A DNA stretch of 59,071 nucleotides from Planotetraspora thailandica (lineage in GTDB: Bacteria; Actinomycetota; Actinomycetes; Streptosporangiales; Streptosporangiaceae). Positions 1 through 8,263 of the stretch are shown here, piece after piece. Made by a program: the position numbers and the translations under genes. Position 1 is the stretch's first letter; each line of letters opens with the position of its first letter. Under the pieces are notes generated by a model. That model saw only the letters and a list, made by a program, of their open reading frames with translations, was not told where the DNA came from and did no database searches. Where the stretch lies: contig NZ_BOOR01000072.1 in assembly GCF_016863335.1 (NCBI RefSeq), positions 1 to 59,071 on the forward strand, read 5' to 3'.

Positions 1-2
1 GA

Positions 3-83
3 CCCCGCCGAACACCCACCACCGGAACGACCACCACCGGAGCGACCACCACCGGACCGCCCCACAGCGGCGACCCCCCCTGA
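3..83 (+). CDS. 3' end of an unknown gene cut by the left edge
   Basis: Frame 3 is open from the left edge to a TGA at 81-83 and reads as a Thr/Gly/Pro-rich tail with a repeated TTTG pattern. Such low-complexity tails are common at the ends of secreted or wall-linked actinobacterial proteins, but the other frames are also open here. The coding claim rests only on composition and the stop position. No function can be given. Confidence 0.25.
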   Translation, partial: PRRTPTTGTTTTGATTTGPPHSGDPP

Positions 84-167
84 GCTAAGGCGGCGTTACC
101 GGCAACCGACGTGGACGGCCGAGGCGGCGGCGAGCGCAGCGGCTGTGCTCGCCGTGCCTACCGTCAC

Positions 168-250
168 AAATGCCGTCACAAATGCCATCGCAATGCCGTC
201 CAAATGGCCATCCCGAATGCCATCCCGAATGCCATCCCGAATGCCGTCAG
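168..250. repeat. 12-bp degenerate tandem repeat, about 7 copies
   Basis: Seven units close to AATGCCATCCCG run head to tail, with copies ending in CGTC, CATC or CATCC. The last three are nearly identical. The array starts in the gap after the left-edge gene and runs to the stop of the ROK gene on the other strand (247-249). It has no start codon or ribosome site suggesting translation. Slippage during replication is the simplest origin. Confidence 0.7.
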
Positions 251-1437
251 GAGAGCGGCAGGAGGCAGGAGGGTGTTCTGCTGCCGACAAGGGCGATCGC
301 CCCGAGCACTTCGGCACGCGCGCCGAGCATGCCGGCCACCACCTTGACGCCTTGGGAGATCGAGGGAGAGGTGTGCCGCCGGACGGTCTCGCGGATTCCC
401 CTCAGGAGTGGTTCGCCGGCTCCGGCCGCCTTGCCGCCGGCGACCACGAGGCCGGGGTCGAAGACCATGCAGATGCCGGCCAGCGCCTGGCCGACGGCCC
501 TGCCGGCGTCTTCGATGACGCGGGTGGCGCCCACATCCCCTTCGCAGGCCAGCCGTACCACGTCGTCGAGGGTGGTGTCCGAGCCGTACTGATGCGACAG
601 CGCGCTGATGAGCGCCCGGCCGCCCGCGACGGTCTCGAGGCAGCCGCGGCCTCCGCACCGGCACACGAGTCCGTCGGGGTCGACCACGACGTGGCCGAGT
701 TCGCCCGCCGTATTGGTGGCGCCTTCGTAGAGGTGACCGTTGATGATCAGGCCGCCGCCGACGCCGTCGGAGAGCATGACGTAGATCATGTTGCCGCATC
801 CGCGGCCGGCGCCGAAGGTCCATTCAGCCACCGCGCCGAGGTTGGCGTCGTTGTCGACCCAGACCGCCGTGCCGAGGCGGTCACGCAGTTCGGCTCTGAC
901 GTCGACGCCGTTCCAGTCGCTCAGTATCAGCGGAGTGCTCAGCGCGGGGCTGTCGGGACGGACCGGCGCCGAGACGGCCACACCGCATCCGGCGATCCGC
1001 CCGATGGTCATCGACTCCTCACCGAGCAGTTCTATCGCGGTGTCGGCCGCGTAGCCGAGCGCTTCGGCGGCCCGGTGGTCGACGTCGAGCTCGCGCACGC
1101 TGTCGGCGAGGATCGTGCCGGACAGGTCGGCGAGGGCGACGCGCACGCTGTCGTGGGCGAAGTGCATGCCGAGCACCCCGCCGCCGCGCGGGTTGAGGGT
1201 CAGCGCCATGGCGGGCCGTCCGCCGCTCGACGACGCGGACGGCATGGGCTCGGGCTGCTCGACGAGCAGCGCGTCGGCGAGCAGTTCACCGACCAGGCTG
1301 GAGACCGTCGACCGGGACAGACCGGTGGCGCGGACGATGTCGAGGCGGCTGGCGGTGCCGAGGCGCTGCACGGTCTGGAGCACGCGCCCACGGTTGAGCC
1401 CTCGCAGGGTCTCCAGCGACCCGGGTGCAGCGCTCAT
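247..1437 (-). CDS. ROK family transcriptional regulator (NagC/XylR type)
   Basis: A 396-residue protein with a winged helix at about residues 15-60 (LDIVRATGLSRSTVSSLVGELL), followed by a ROK sugar-kinase fold. The ROK signature is clear at 244-273: TNTAGELGH, then the zinc-type cysteine cluster CRCGGRGCLE. ROK repressors bind a sugar or sugar phosphate and release operators of carbohydrate genes. No sugar transporter or glycosidase lies next to it, so the target is unknown. The ORF runs 13 codons further up to 1476. The start at 1437 is preferred because a TATACT -10-like box lies 7 bases before it, with no ribosome site: a near-leaderless start. A role as glucokinase is less likely because of the N-terminal HTH. 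Confidence 0.9.
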   Translation of the reverse strand: MSAAPGSLETLRGLNRGRVLQTVQRLGTASRLDIVRATGLSRSTVSSLVGELLADALLVEQPEPMPSASSSGGRPAMALTLNPRGGGVLGMHFAHDSVRVALADLSGTILADSVRELDVDHRAAEALGYAADTAIELLGEESMTIGRIAGCGVAVSAPVRPDSPALSTPLILSDWNGVDVRAELRDRLGTAVWVDNDANLGAVAEWTFGAGRGCGNMIYVMLSDGVGGGLIINGHLYEGATNTAGELGHVVVDPDGLVCRCGGRGCLETVAGGRALISALSHQYGSDTTLDDVVRLACEGDVGATRVIEDAGRAVGQALAGICMVFDPGLVVAGGKAAGAGEPLLRGIRETVRRHTSPSISQGVKVVAGMLGARAEVLGAIALVGSRTPSCLLPLS

Positions 1438-1494
1438 GCCAGGCAGTATAACGATGGGTTTATCCCGGGTTCGCACAAAGTGACCGCAGGCGAT

Positions 1495-2139
1495 TCACCC
1501 GGCTCGGTCTTCCATCTCCCAGATGTGGTCGATGACGTGCCAGGCGATGCGGCGGGCGGCGTAACGGGCACACCAGCCGCGCGCGACCGGCCCGCCCGGC
1601 GACGGCCGGCTCAGGACGTCGGCGATCTCGTCCCGCATCGCGCTCAGGGCCTGCGGGTCGTTCAGTGTCCCGAGCGGGAACGGCTTGTGCCGGACGCCGA
1701 TGGACCTGGCGTAGGACCGCTCGGCCTCGATGACGTGGGCGACCATCTTGTCGCGGTCGCGGCCGCCGCCCCGCGGCCCCTTGCGCAGTTCCTCGGGTGA
1801 GGCGGCGGACACCTCGGCGAGCGCCGCCCAGGAGGCGCGGATGAGCGCGACCGCCTTGGCGGCCTCGGTCGCGCCGACGGGCTCCAGGTCGAGCTGGGGC
1901 GTCACGGACGGCGCGCCGAAGTCGGTCGTGGCGTCGCCCGTGACCTGTTCGACGACGACCGGATCGCCGGGCGCGAAGTCCAGCCCCGCCCGCCCGGCGA
2001 TGACGGCATATCTCGGAACATAGCCGATCAGCGCGTCGAGAGCGGCCTCCTCGGTCTTGCCGCTCCTGCACCAGCCCGGCCAGTCGGCCGAGCACGCGAA
2101 GACCTTCTTACGCCCGACTTCGAGATACACGCGGTTCAT
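1495..2139 (-). CDS. HicB-like plus DinB-like two-domain protein
   Basis: A 214-residue protein. The first ~45 residues resemble the HicB antitoxin strand-helix fold (ADWPGWCRSGKTEEAALDAL; compare the family pattern PDLPGC...GDTxEEAL). The C-terminal part looks like a DinB-type four-helix bundle with candidate metal ligands near residue 116 (HVIEAE) and in the terminal HVIDHIWEME. No HicA toxin gene is adjacent, so it is unlikely to be a working antitoxin. An ATG 10 codons upstream (2169) also exists but lies inside a hairpin. The start at 2139 is an inference. It lies 42 bp downstream of the HAD gene on the same strand. Confidence 0.65.
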   Translation of the reverse strand: MNRVYLEVGRKKVFACSADWPGWCRSGKTEEAALDALIGYVPRYAVIAGRAGLDFAPGDPVVVEQVTGDATTDFGAPSVTPQLDLEPVGATEAAKAVALIRASWAALAEVSAASPEELRKGPRGGGRDRDKMVAHVIEAERSYARSIGVRHKPFPLGTLNDPQALSAMRDEIADVLSRPSPGGPVARGWCARYAARRIAWHVIDHIWEMEDRAG

Positions 2140-2159
2140 GCGGCCCAGCTTCGCAGCCG

Positions 2160-2182
2160 AACCTGCCAAGGTCTGGCAGGTT
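2160..2182. terminator. 9-bp inverted repeat just after the HAD gene stop
   Basis: Arms AACCTGCCA and TGGCAGGTT are perfectly complementary around the 5-base loop AGGTC. The repeat touches the stop codon of the HAD gene (2182-2184) and lies 20 bp before the start of the HicB/DinB-like gene, both on the minus strand. It has no T-tract. It could be an actinobacterial hairpin terminator of the HAD gene or an operator for the next gene. Confidence 0.5.
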
Positions 2183-2961
2183 CAGATCAGCTCGATGAGG
2201 TCGGCCACCGAGTTGACCACCTGGGACGGCCGGAACGGGAACCGGTCGATCTGGTCCTTCTGCGTGACGCCGGTCAGCACGAGGAACGTGTGCAGCCCGG
2301 CTTCGATGCCGCAGACGACGTCGGTGTCCATGCGGTCGCCGATCATGGCCGTGCTCTCGCTGTGCGCGTCGATCTGGTTGAGGGCGCTGCGCATCATCAT
2401 CGGATTGGGCTTGCCGATGAAGTACGGCTCCACGCCGGTCGCCTTGGTGATCATGGCGGCCACGGCGCCGCAGGCGGGCAGCGACCCCTCGTTGGACGGC
2501 CCCACGGCGTCGGGGTTGGTCGCGATGAAACGGGCACCGTTGTCGATCAGCCGGATGGCCCGGGTGATCGCGGTGAAGCTGTAGGTCCTGGTCTCGCCGA
2601 GGACCACGTAGTCGGGGTCGAGGTCGGTGAGCACGTAGCCCACCTCGTGCAGGGCGGTGGTCAGCCCCGCCTCGCCGATGACATAGGCCGAACCCTCCGG
2701 ACGCTGGGCGGCCAGGAACTTGGCGGTGGCGAGCGCCGAGGTCCAGATCGACTCGGGCGGCACCTCCAGCCCTGCGGCGCGCAGGCGTACGGACAGGTCT
2801 CTGGGTGTGTAGATCGAGTTGTTGGTGAGTACGAGGAAGCGCTTCCCCGACTCCCGCAGACGCTTGATGAACTCGTCGGCGCCCGGCACGGGCTGACCCT
2901 CGTGGACCAGCACGCCGTCCATGTCGGACAGCCAGGATTCGATCGGCTTACGCTCACTCAT
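2182..2961 (-). CDS. HAD-IIA family phosphatase (NagD-like)
   Basis: A 259-residue protein of usual NagD length. The HAD motifs are in order: motif I DMDGVL near residue 13 (nucleophile Asp), motif II LTNNS near 45, a cap domain, the lysine in GKPNPMMM near 185, and motif [11 protein letters not shown] near 210. The family dephosphorylates small phosphometabolites such as UMP or sugar phosphates in the cytoplasm. The substrate cannot be told from sequence. A GATGCT box six bases before the ATG fits weakly with leaderless transcription. The gene is divergent from the neighbouring LLM gene. Confidence 0.9.
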   Translation of the reverse strand: MSERKPIESWLSDMDGVLVHEGQPVPGADEFIKRLRESGKRFLVLTNNSIYTPRDLSVRLRAAGLEVPPESIWTSALATAKFLAAQRPEGSAYVIGEAGLTTALHEVGYVLTDLDPDYVVLGETRTYSFTAITRAIRLIDNGARFIATNPDAVGPSNEGSLPACGAVAAMITKATGVEPYFIGKPNPMMMRSALNQIDAHSESTAMIGDRMDTDVVCGIEAGLHTFLVLTGVTQKDQIDRFPFRPSQVVNSVADLIELI

Positions 2962-3037
2962 GTGCCCAGCATCTCAGGTTCGCGGGCTCGGCTCACATTC
3001 TGGAAATATCCGGAGGGGTGCCCCCGTTACCGCCTTC

Positions 3038-4081
3038 ATGGGCATGGACAACATACGCGGTGTGCCGCGCGGGTCGGCCGAGGTGCCGCTTTCGATCCTG
3101 GAACTGGCGACCGTCAGCGAGGGCAGCTCTCCCTCGGAGTCGCTCCGGGAGGCGACCGAGCTGGCCAGACGGGCTGAAGAGTGGGGCTATCACCGGATCT
3201 GGGTCGCCGAACACCACGGCATGCCCGGCATCGCGAGCTCCTCACCGGCCGTCGTCATCGCGCATCTCGCGGCCGCGACGAACTCGATCCGCCTGGGCTC
3301 GGGCGGCGTGATGTTGCCCAACCACGCCCCGCTGGTCATCGCCGAGCAGTTCGGCACCCTGCACGCCCTGCATCCCGACCGCATCGACCTCGGGCTCGGC
3401 CGGGCCCCCGGAACCGACATGGCGACCGCGAACGCGCTGCGCCGTTCGGCCGAGGTCGACCCCGACGACTTCCCGCAGGCGCTGGCGGAGCTGACCGGTT
3501 TCCTCGACGGAAGCTTCCCCGCCGGCCACCCCTATTCGAAGATCCAGGCGGTTCCCGCCTCCGACACCCGCCCGCCGATCTGGCTGCTGGGGTCGAGCGG
3601 CTTCAGCGCGCAACTGGCGGGGCTGCTCGGCCTGCCGTTCGCCTTCGCGCACCATTTCAGCGCCGGCAACACCGAGCCCGCGCTGGACCTCTACCGCTCG
3701 ACCTTCCAGCCGTCGGAGGTGCTGGACGAGCCGTACTGCCTGATCGGCGTGTCGGCTCTCGCCGCCGACACGGAGGAGGAGGCCCTGCGCCAGGCCATGC
3801 CCGGCGCCTTGTCGTGGTTGCGCCTTCGCTCCGGCCGCCCGGGCCGGTTCCCCACGCCGGAGGAGGCGGCGGACTATCCGTACTCGCCGATCGAGACCGA
3901 GTTCGTGCGCGACCGGCTGTCCAACGTCGTGTACGGCGACGCCGACGGGGTGCGGTCCGGGCTGGAGGAGCTGCGCAAGCGCACGGGCGCACACGAACTG
4001 ATGATCACGACCATGGTCCACAGCGCGGCGGAGCGGCGGCGCTCCTACGAGCTCATCGCCAAGGCCTACGGCATGGCGTGA
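3038..4081 (+). CDS. LLM class flavin-dependent oxidoreductase (luciferase family group 1, MsnO8-like)
   Basis: A 347-residue TIM-barrel oxidoreductase. The conserved start of the fold ([10 protein letters not shown]), [18 protein letters not shown] and [22 protein letters not shown], then [16 protein letters not shown], place it in the group 1 branch of bacterial luciferase-like proteins. These bind FMN or F420; the substrate is unknown. The start is uncertain: ATG 3038 or 3044, or GTG 3062 or 3083. GGAGGGG at 3012-3018 lies rather far upstream. The gene converges with another LLM gene, with only 4 bp between stop codons. Confidence 0.88.
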   Translation: MGMDNIRGVPRGSAEVPLSILELATVSEGSSPSESLREATELARRAEEWGYHRIWVAEHHGMPGIASSSPAVVIAHLAAATNSIRLGSGGVMLPNHAPLVIAEQFGTLHALHPDRIDLGLGRAPGTDMATANALRRSAEVDPDDFPQALAELTGFLDGSFPAGHPYSKIQAVPASDTRPPIWLLGSSGFSAQLAGLLGLPFAFAHHFSAGNTEPALDLYRSTFQPSEVLDEPYCLIGVSALAADTEEEALRQAMPGALSWLRLRSGRPGRFPTPEEAADYPYSPIETEFVRDRLSNVVYGDADGVRSGLEELRKRTGAHELMITTMVHSAAERRRSYELIAKAYGMA

Positions 4082-4085
4082 GTGC

Positions 4086-4982
4086 TCAGGCGCTGGGGGC
4101 CAGCTCCTCCAGCGCCTCCTCCGCGCGGCGCAGCGACTCGCGGGGATCGGCCCCCGAGTCCACGATCTCGGGGTCGAAGTTGAAGTCGTGGAAGACCTCG
4201 GTCACGCCCTTGTCGGCCAGCGCCTGGACGTCCTCGATGATCTTCGCGTACGGGCCGGTCAGCGGGCCGCCGGCCTCGGCGCGCAGCCGGGTGACCCCAC
4301 GCACGATGAAGCGCAGCGCCTCCGGGTCGCGTCCGGCCTCGGCGGCGGCCTCCTTCACGATGGCGATCTGCTGGTCGATCTTGGACAGGTCGGCGCGGCT
4401 GGAGCTGATCCAGCCCTCGGCCAGCCGCCCCACCCGGCGGAGCGCCACCGGGGCGGTTCCGCCGAGCAGGAGCGCGGGCGGGGTCTGCGGCCGGGGGTCC
4501 TGGTTCACCGGGGGCATCGAGTAGATCTCCCCCTTGTAGGTGACCACGTCGTCGGTCCACAACTTCCGGATCAGTTCGATGAACTCCTCGGCGCGCTTGC
4601 CGCGCCGTTCCATCGGGACGCCTGAGGCGGCGAACTCCTCGGGCACCCAGCCGAGCCCGAGGCCGGCGTCGACCCTGCCGCCGGAGACGATCTGCAGGGT
4701 GGCGAGCTGCTTGGCGAGCAGCGCCGGGGAGTAGAAGGGCAGGTTCAGCACGGCGACGCCCAGCCTGATGTGCTCGGTGATCCCGGCCAGGAACGCCAGC
4801 GTGACCGTGGGGTCCTGCACGCTGCGGTAGGTCGGTCCCATCGTGCTTCCGTCCGGGTGCAGCAACCGCTGGAAGGTCCACAGCCCGTGGTATCCCAGCT
4901 CTTCTGCGCGCAGCGCGACCCGCTTCATGTTCGCCGGTGTGGCCCAGGGACCGGAGACAGGAACGGCAAAGCCAATCTTCAT
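4086..4982 (-). CDS. LLM class F420-dependent oxidoreductase (TIGR03619-like)
   Basis: A 298-residue protein starting MKIGFAVPVSGPWATPANM. It has the family features RAEELGYHGLWTFQRLL, HIRLGVAVLNLPFYSPALLAKQLATL, SGGRVDAGLGLGWVPEEF and RGKRAEEFIELIRKLW. Its closest class is the actinobacterial F420-dependent luciferase-like group. The substrate is unknown. It starts 22 bp from the divergent APH-like gene and shares a symmetric promoter with it. An AAGGTG sequence 5-10 bases before the ATG may be a weak ribosome site. The gene ends tail to tail with another LLM gene. Confidence 0.88.
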   Translation of the reverse strand: MKIGFAVPVSGPWATPANMKRVALRAEELGYHGLWTFQRLLHPDGSTMGPTYRSVQDPTVTLAFLAGITEHIRLGVAVLNLPFYSPALLAKQLATLQIVSGGRVDAGLGLGWVPEEFAASGVPMERRGKRAEEFIELIRKLWTDDVVTYKGEIYSMPPVNQDPRPQTPPALLLGGTAPVALRRVGRLAEGWISSSRADLSKIDQQIAIVKEAAAEAGRDPEALRFIVRGVTRLRAEAGGPLTGPYAKIIEDVQALADKGVTEVFHDFNFDPEIVDSGADPRESLRRAEEALEELAPSA

Positions 4983-4992
4983 AACCGCACCT

Positions 4993-4999
4993 TAGGCTA
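4993..4999. promoter_or_regulatory. Bidirectional promoter with overlapping -10 boxes
   Basis: The plus strand reads TAGGCT (4993-4998), then six bases, then the GTG at 5005. The minus strand reads TAGCCT (4999-4994), which puts a start site near 4987, five bases before the ATG at 4982. The two -10 hexamers share five base pairs. Predicted start sites are 18 bp apart. No clear -35 box is visible on either side. Confidence 0.55.
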
Positions 5000-5004
5000 G
5001 AGCC

Positions 5005-5964
5005 GTGAATGATCAGCATCTCCCCGCTCCGCCGCTGATCGACGATCTCGTACGGCTCGCGCCCCACGGCGGGCCGGTGACCGTGCTGAAGGACACGCGC
5101 GTGCTGATCGTCCGCGTCGGCGACGTCGTGATCAAGGCTCATCCCCCCGGCACGGGCGAGCACGACATGCGGCGCCGCCTGGAGGTGGCGGGCCGGCTGC
5201 CGGGGCTGATGCTCGCCCCCCTCGACCTGGTCCACCTGGACGGCAGGATCGTCACGATCTGGCCCGCGGGCCGGGCGCTGACCGCGGGCGACCTGGAGTC
5301 GGGCGACATGCCGTGGGAGGAGGGCGGCTGGCTGCTCGCGGGATTGCACGCCGCTCCCCTTCCCGCCGACATGCCCCCGGCGGGCGGACCCGACCGGGCG
5401 GCCAGGGCCGTGGCCGAGCTCGCCGAGGTCGACGCCCCCGCCGAGATACTGAAGGCGTACGAGACGCTGCCGGAATTCCCTCCCGCCGGCCCCGGCCGGC
5501 GGGCGCTCACGCACGGCGACTGGCATCTCGGCCAGCTCGTGTTCCACGCGGGCGCCTGGCTGCTGATCGACCCCGACGACCTGGGCGCCGGGGACCCCGT
5601 CTGGGATCTCGCCCGCCCCGCGGCGTGGTTCGCGGCGGGGCTGCTCGAACCGGACATGTGGCACCGGTTCTTGTCCGCGTACCTGTCCGCCGGCGGGTCC
5701 GCCGTGTCGCGGGAAGACCCGTGGCGGGAACTCGACCTCCCCGCCCGGGCGTTGACAGTCCAATTGGCCGCGACGGCCACGGTCACCGCGCGGAGGAGCG
5801 GCAATCCTCTCGACGAGACGGCCGAGGCTCTGATCGCCTCCTGCGGGAGGATCGTCGCGGCGGCAGGCGCGACACGAGAGGGAGAGGTTTTTGATGGAGT
5901 GTCCCAAGTGCCGGGGCCACATGCGGACGTTCGACCGCAACGGAATCCACATCGAGCAGTGTGA
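5005..5964 (+). CDS. Aminoglycoside phosphotransferase (APH) family protein
   Basis: A 319-residue kinase-fold protein. The APH catalytic segment is clear near residues 169-195: LTHGDWHLGQLV (Brenner-type HGDxHxxQ in place of HGDxHxxN) and LIDPDDLGAGDPVWDLA (metal-binding IDxDD). The N-lobe is short. Members phosphorylate aminoglycosides, homoserine, fructosamine or other small molecules; resistance cannot be assumed. The GTG start follows TAGGCT by six bases, so it is probably leaderless. The last 71 bp overlap the start of the zinc protein gene in another frame. Confidence 0.85.
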   Translation: MNDQHLPAPPLIDDLVRLAPHGGPVTVLKDTRVLIVRVGDVVIKAHPPGTGEHDMRRRLEVAGRLPGLMLAPLDLVHLDGRIVTIWPAGRALTAGDLESGDMPWEEGGWLLAGLHAAPLPADMPPAGGPDRAARAVAELAEVDAPAEILKAYETLPEFPPAGPGRRALTHGDWHLGQLVFHAGAWLLIDPDDLGAGDPVWDLARPAAWFAAGLLEPDMWHRFLSAYLSAGGSAVSREDPWRELDLPARALTVQLAATATVTARRSGNPLDETAEALIASCGRIVAAAGATREGEVFDGVSQVPGPHADVRPQRNPHRAV

Positions 5965-6151
5965 CAACTGCCGGGGGATCTTCCTCGACTACGGGGAGCT
6001 CGAGACGCTGACCCGCATGGAATCGCAGTGGGCACAGCAGCAGTACGCGCCGCCTCCCGCGCACGGCGGCCCGGCGTGGGGCGCGCCGCACGGCGGCCAC
6101 CACGGCCACCACCGCAACCGCAGCTGGGTGGGCATGCTCTTCTCCAGCTGA
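5894..6151 (+). CDS. Small zf-TFIIB zinc-ribbon protein
   Basis: An 85-residue protein with CPKCRGHM and CDNCRGIFLDYGELETL, the four-cysteine ribbon of the bacterial zf-TFIIB family, followed by a His/Gly/Pro-rich tail (GGHHGHHRNR) that may also bind metal. Function is unknown; zinc-dependent protein or nucleic acid contact is a guess. The ATG at 5894 is chosen because AGGGAGAGG lies 8-16 bases upstream. It overlaps the end of the APH-like gene by 71 bp, which suggests co-expression. Confidence 0.88.
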   Translation: MECPKCRGHMRTFDRNGIHIEQCDNCRGIFLDYGELETLTRMESQWAQQQYAPPPAHGGPAWGAPHGGHHGHHRNRSWVGMLFSS

Positions 6152-6167
6152 CACGGCAGCAGACGAC

Positions 6168-6197
6168 GAAGGCCGCGGTCCCACGACCGCGGCCTTC
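6168..6197. terminator. Bidirectional hairpin terminator
   Basis: A 13-bp perfect stem (arms around GAAGGCCGCGGTC) closes on the 4-base loop CCAC. It lies between two convergent genes (stops at 6151 and 6218) and can serve both. There is no long T-tract, as is usual in high-GC actinobacteria. Confidence 0.85.
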
Positions 6198-6217
6198 CGC
6201 GTCCTGCGCGCCGTACG

Positions 6218-7177
6218 TCAGGCGGGGAAGGTGTCCGGGTCCACGCTCCGGGACGGGGCGTTGCCGCCCTTCACCTTGTTGAGGGTGAGGGTCCAGGTCT
6301 GCCAGCGGATCTGCGTGGCCGTGTAGACGGTGCTGAACTTCAGGTTGTCGTCGAACCGCTCGAACGCGCAGGACCGGGTGAAGGTGCGCTTCTTGCGGTC
6401 GAAGTCGGTGCCGGTGGTGAAGTAGACCCGGTAGCTGCCGTCCTTGATGTTGGACAGTCTCGCGCTCGACTTCTTGCGGATGTAGAGGCTGACGGCCTTC
6501 TGCTTGCCCTTGAGCAGGGTGACGACCCCGTCCTGGGAGCCTCCGTTCTTGACGGTGAGGGTTCCCCGCCCGCCGCGGATGCGGGAGCTGAACACGGTGC
6601 CGTTGCCGAGGCGGCGGTTCTGCTCCTTGGGCGGCTTCAGGCCGATCTTGCCGCCGGAGTAGCCGCCTCCGTCCGCGAGGGCCGCCCCGGCCTTCTTGAG
6701 CTCGCCGAACTCGTCCGACTTGCCGAGTCGTGCCAGCACGGCGGTGGAGGTGCAGAGGCTCTGCTCGCTGATCCCGTCGCGCAGGGTCTCCAGCTCGTCG
6801 TTCATGCGGCGCAGCGCGTCGAGGTAGTCGGCGTGCTTCTGCCCGATCTCCGGGGGCGCCTGGAGGCCGCCGAGTTGCTGCGTGGCCTTGTCCACCGCCT
6901 GCTGGGCCTTTTCCAGCCGCTGGTCCAGCGACTTGAAGGTGCCGGCCTTGCCGATGGCGGCGAGCGCGCCGCCGACGGGCTTGCCCGCGGTGTCCAGGGC
7001 GGATTTGTACGCATCGGGAGCCAGCCCCGCGGGGGTCGGCGTCGCCGAGGCCGCCGCTCCCCCTGAGGAGGAGGTCTTCGCCGACGAGCCGGAGCTCGCG
7101 GGGGTGGTGGTTTCGCTGCAGGCCGCCAGCGCGAGTGTCGCGGCCAGCGAGGCCACCACGATTCGGGGGTTGATCAC
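6218..7177 (-). CDS. Putative lipoprotein of unknown function
   Basis: A 319-residue protein with a lipoprotein signal (LAATLALAACSE, lipobox cysteine at residue 20), a Ser/Thr/Ala/Pro linker to about residue 50, a helical region with QQAVDKATQQLGGLQAPPEIGQ, and a beta-rich C-terminal half with many Lys/Arg. It is probably anchored to the outer face of the membrane. The C-terminal part may be a carbohydrate- or polymer-binding module, but no family was recognised. The start is GTG at 7177. The first ~50 bp upstream are AT-rich. It is divergent from efeUOB, whose iron boxes lie about 160 bp away. Confidence 0.75.
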   Translation of the reverse strand: MINPRIVVASLAATLALAACSETTTPASSGSSAKTSSSGGAAASATPTPAGLAPDAYKSALDTAGKPVGGALAAIGKAGTFKSLDQRLEKAQQAVDKATQQLGGLQAPPEIGQKHADYLDALRRMNDELETLRDGISEQSLCTSTAVLARLGKSDEFGELKKAGAALADGGGYSGGKIGLKPPKEQNRRLGNGTVFSSRIRGGRGTLTVKNGGSQDGVVTLLKGKQKAVSLYIRKKSSARLSNIKDGSYRVYFTTGTDFDRKKRTFTRSCAFERFDDNLKFSTVYTATQIRWQTWTLTLNKVKGGNAPSRSVDPDTFPA

Positions 7178-7335
7178 CTACTAACTTTTTAGGGATCAGT
7201 CAGGACGTGTCAATACGATTACGTACCGGTTCGCGATCATTTCGCCGCAGACGGTCATCCCTGCAGCCCAAGTCCCGTATGGAACGTTTGTCTCTCGAAC
7301 ATCCCCCTGTCACACTGACGTACAGGTATTGCGGG

Positions 7336-7374
7336 TAAGGTAACCCTGACCTAATTTAGGTGAGGCTAACCACG
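7336..7374. promoter_or_regulatory. Two adjacent DmdR/IdeR-type iron boxes
   Basis: Site 1, TAAGGTAACCCTGACCTAA (7336-7354), and site 2, TTAGGTGAGGCTAACCACG (7356-7374), each match about 15 of 19 bases of the actinobacterial iron box TTAGGTTAGGCTAACCTAA in one or other orientation. They lie immediately upstream of the efeU ribosome site. Iron-loaded DmdR/IdeR bound here should block efeUOB when iron is plentiful. Confidence 0.8.
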
Positions 7375-7383
7375 GAGGGGCCT

Positions 7384-8232
7384 GTGTTCGCGAGCTACCT
7401 GATCGGCCTTCGCGAGGGTTTGGAGGCGACGCTCGTCGTCTCGATCCTCGTCGCATTTCTGGTCAAGAGCGATAGGCGAGACCGGCTACCTCTGGTCTGG
7501 GGAGGCGTCGCGGCCGCCGTCGCCCTGTCGGTCGGCTTCGGCGCCCTGCTCACATTCACCGCCGCGCACCTGGACTCGCAGCAACACGAGTTCTTCGACG
7601 CCGTGACCTCGCTCGCGGCGACCGTGTTCGTCACCTTCATGGTCTTCTGGATGCGGACCGCCGCCCGCAAGATGTCGGGCGAACTGCGCGAGAAGCTGAG
7701 CGACGCCCTCCAGCTCGGCGCCGGCGCGGTGGTCGTCATGGCCTTCCTCACGGTGGTCCGCGAGGGCCTGGAGACCACGCTGCTGTGGTTCGCCGCCGTC
7801 CAGGGCGCCACCACGAGCGCCACCCCGCTGATCGGGATCAGCCTCGGACTGGTCACGGCGGTCGCGCTCGGCTGGGGCCTCTACCGCAGCGCCCTGCGGA
7901 TCAACCTCACCAAGTTCTTCACCTGGACCGGGCTCCTGCTGATCCTCGTCGCCGCCGGAATCTTCAAGTACGGCGTGCACGACCTCCAGGAGGCCGGCGT
8001 GCTTCCCGGGCTCGCGACGCACGCCTTCGACATCAGCGGCGTGCTCGACCCGAGCGCGTGGTATTCGGCGCTGCTCAGCGGCATGTTCAACATCACGGCG
8101 CAGCCCACGGTCTGGGAGACCGTCGCCTGGCTCGCCTACGGAATTCCGGTCCTGGTCCTGTTCCTCCTCCCGGCGATGCGCCGGCCCGCCGCTCCGGCGA
8201 GCACGCCCACTCCGCCGGTCACCGCCTCCTGA
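7384..8232 (+). CDS. efeU: EfeU/FTR1 iron permease
   Basis: A 282-residue, seven-helix membrane protein. It carries the two REXXE motifs of the FTR1 family that pass ferric iron: REGLEATLVV near the N-terminus and REGLETTLLW in the middle. It is the permease of the elemental ferrous iron uptake system, working with EfeO and EfeB. The start is taken as GTG 7384 because GGAGGGG ends 3 bases before it. An in-frame GTG at 7360 lies inside the operator. It is first in the operon efeUOB, 31 bp before efeO. Confidence 0.93.
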   Translation: MFASYLIGLREGLEATLVVSILVAFLVKSDRRDRLPLVWGGVAAAVALSVGFGALLTFTAAHLDSQQHEFFDAVTSLAATVFVTFMVFWMRTAARKMSGELREKLSDALQLGAGAVVVMAFLTVVREGLETTLLWFAAVQGATTSATPLIGISLGLVTAVALGWGLYRSALRINLTKFFTWTGLLLILVAAGIFKYGVHDLQEAGVLPGLATHAFDISGVLDPSAWYSALLSGMFNITAQPTVWETVAWLAYGIPVLVLFLLPAMRRPAAPASTPTPPVTAS

Positions 8233-8263
8233 GATCCGCACTCCCCAATTCCTGGAGCTCCAC

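Noticed and set aside
145-1800. Long plus-strand open frames across the ROK and DinB-like genes, and similar ones across mutA and mutB (for example 18594-20531 and 20525-22249)
   Set aside because: They mirror real genes on the other strand, have low-complexity Arg/Gly/Pro/Ala composition and no ribosome sites. High GC makes such shadows long.
2921-3037. Upstream extension of the first LLM gene to 2921
   Set aside because: It would overlap the divergent HAD gene and lacks a ribosome site; family members start close to the PLSIL segment.
5005-5964. Aminoglycoside resistance gene
   Set aside because: The catalytic motifs show only the APH fold. The family covers many substrates, and no antibiotic cluster is near.
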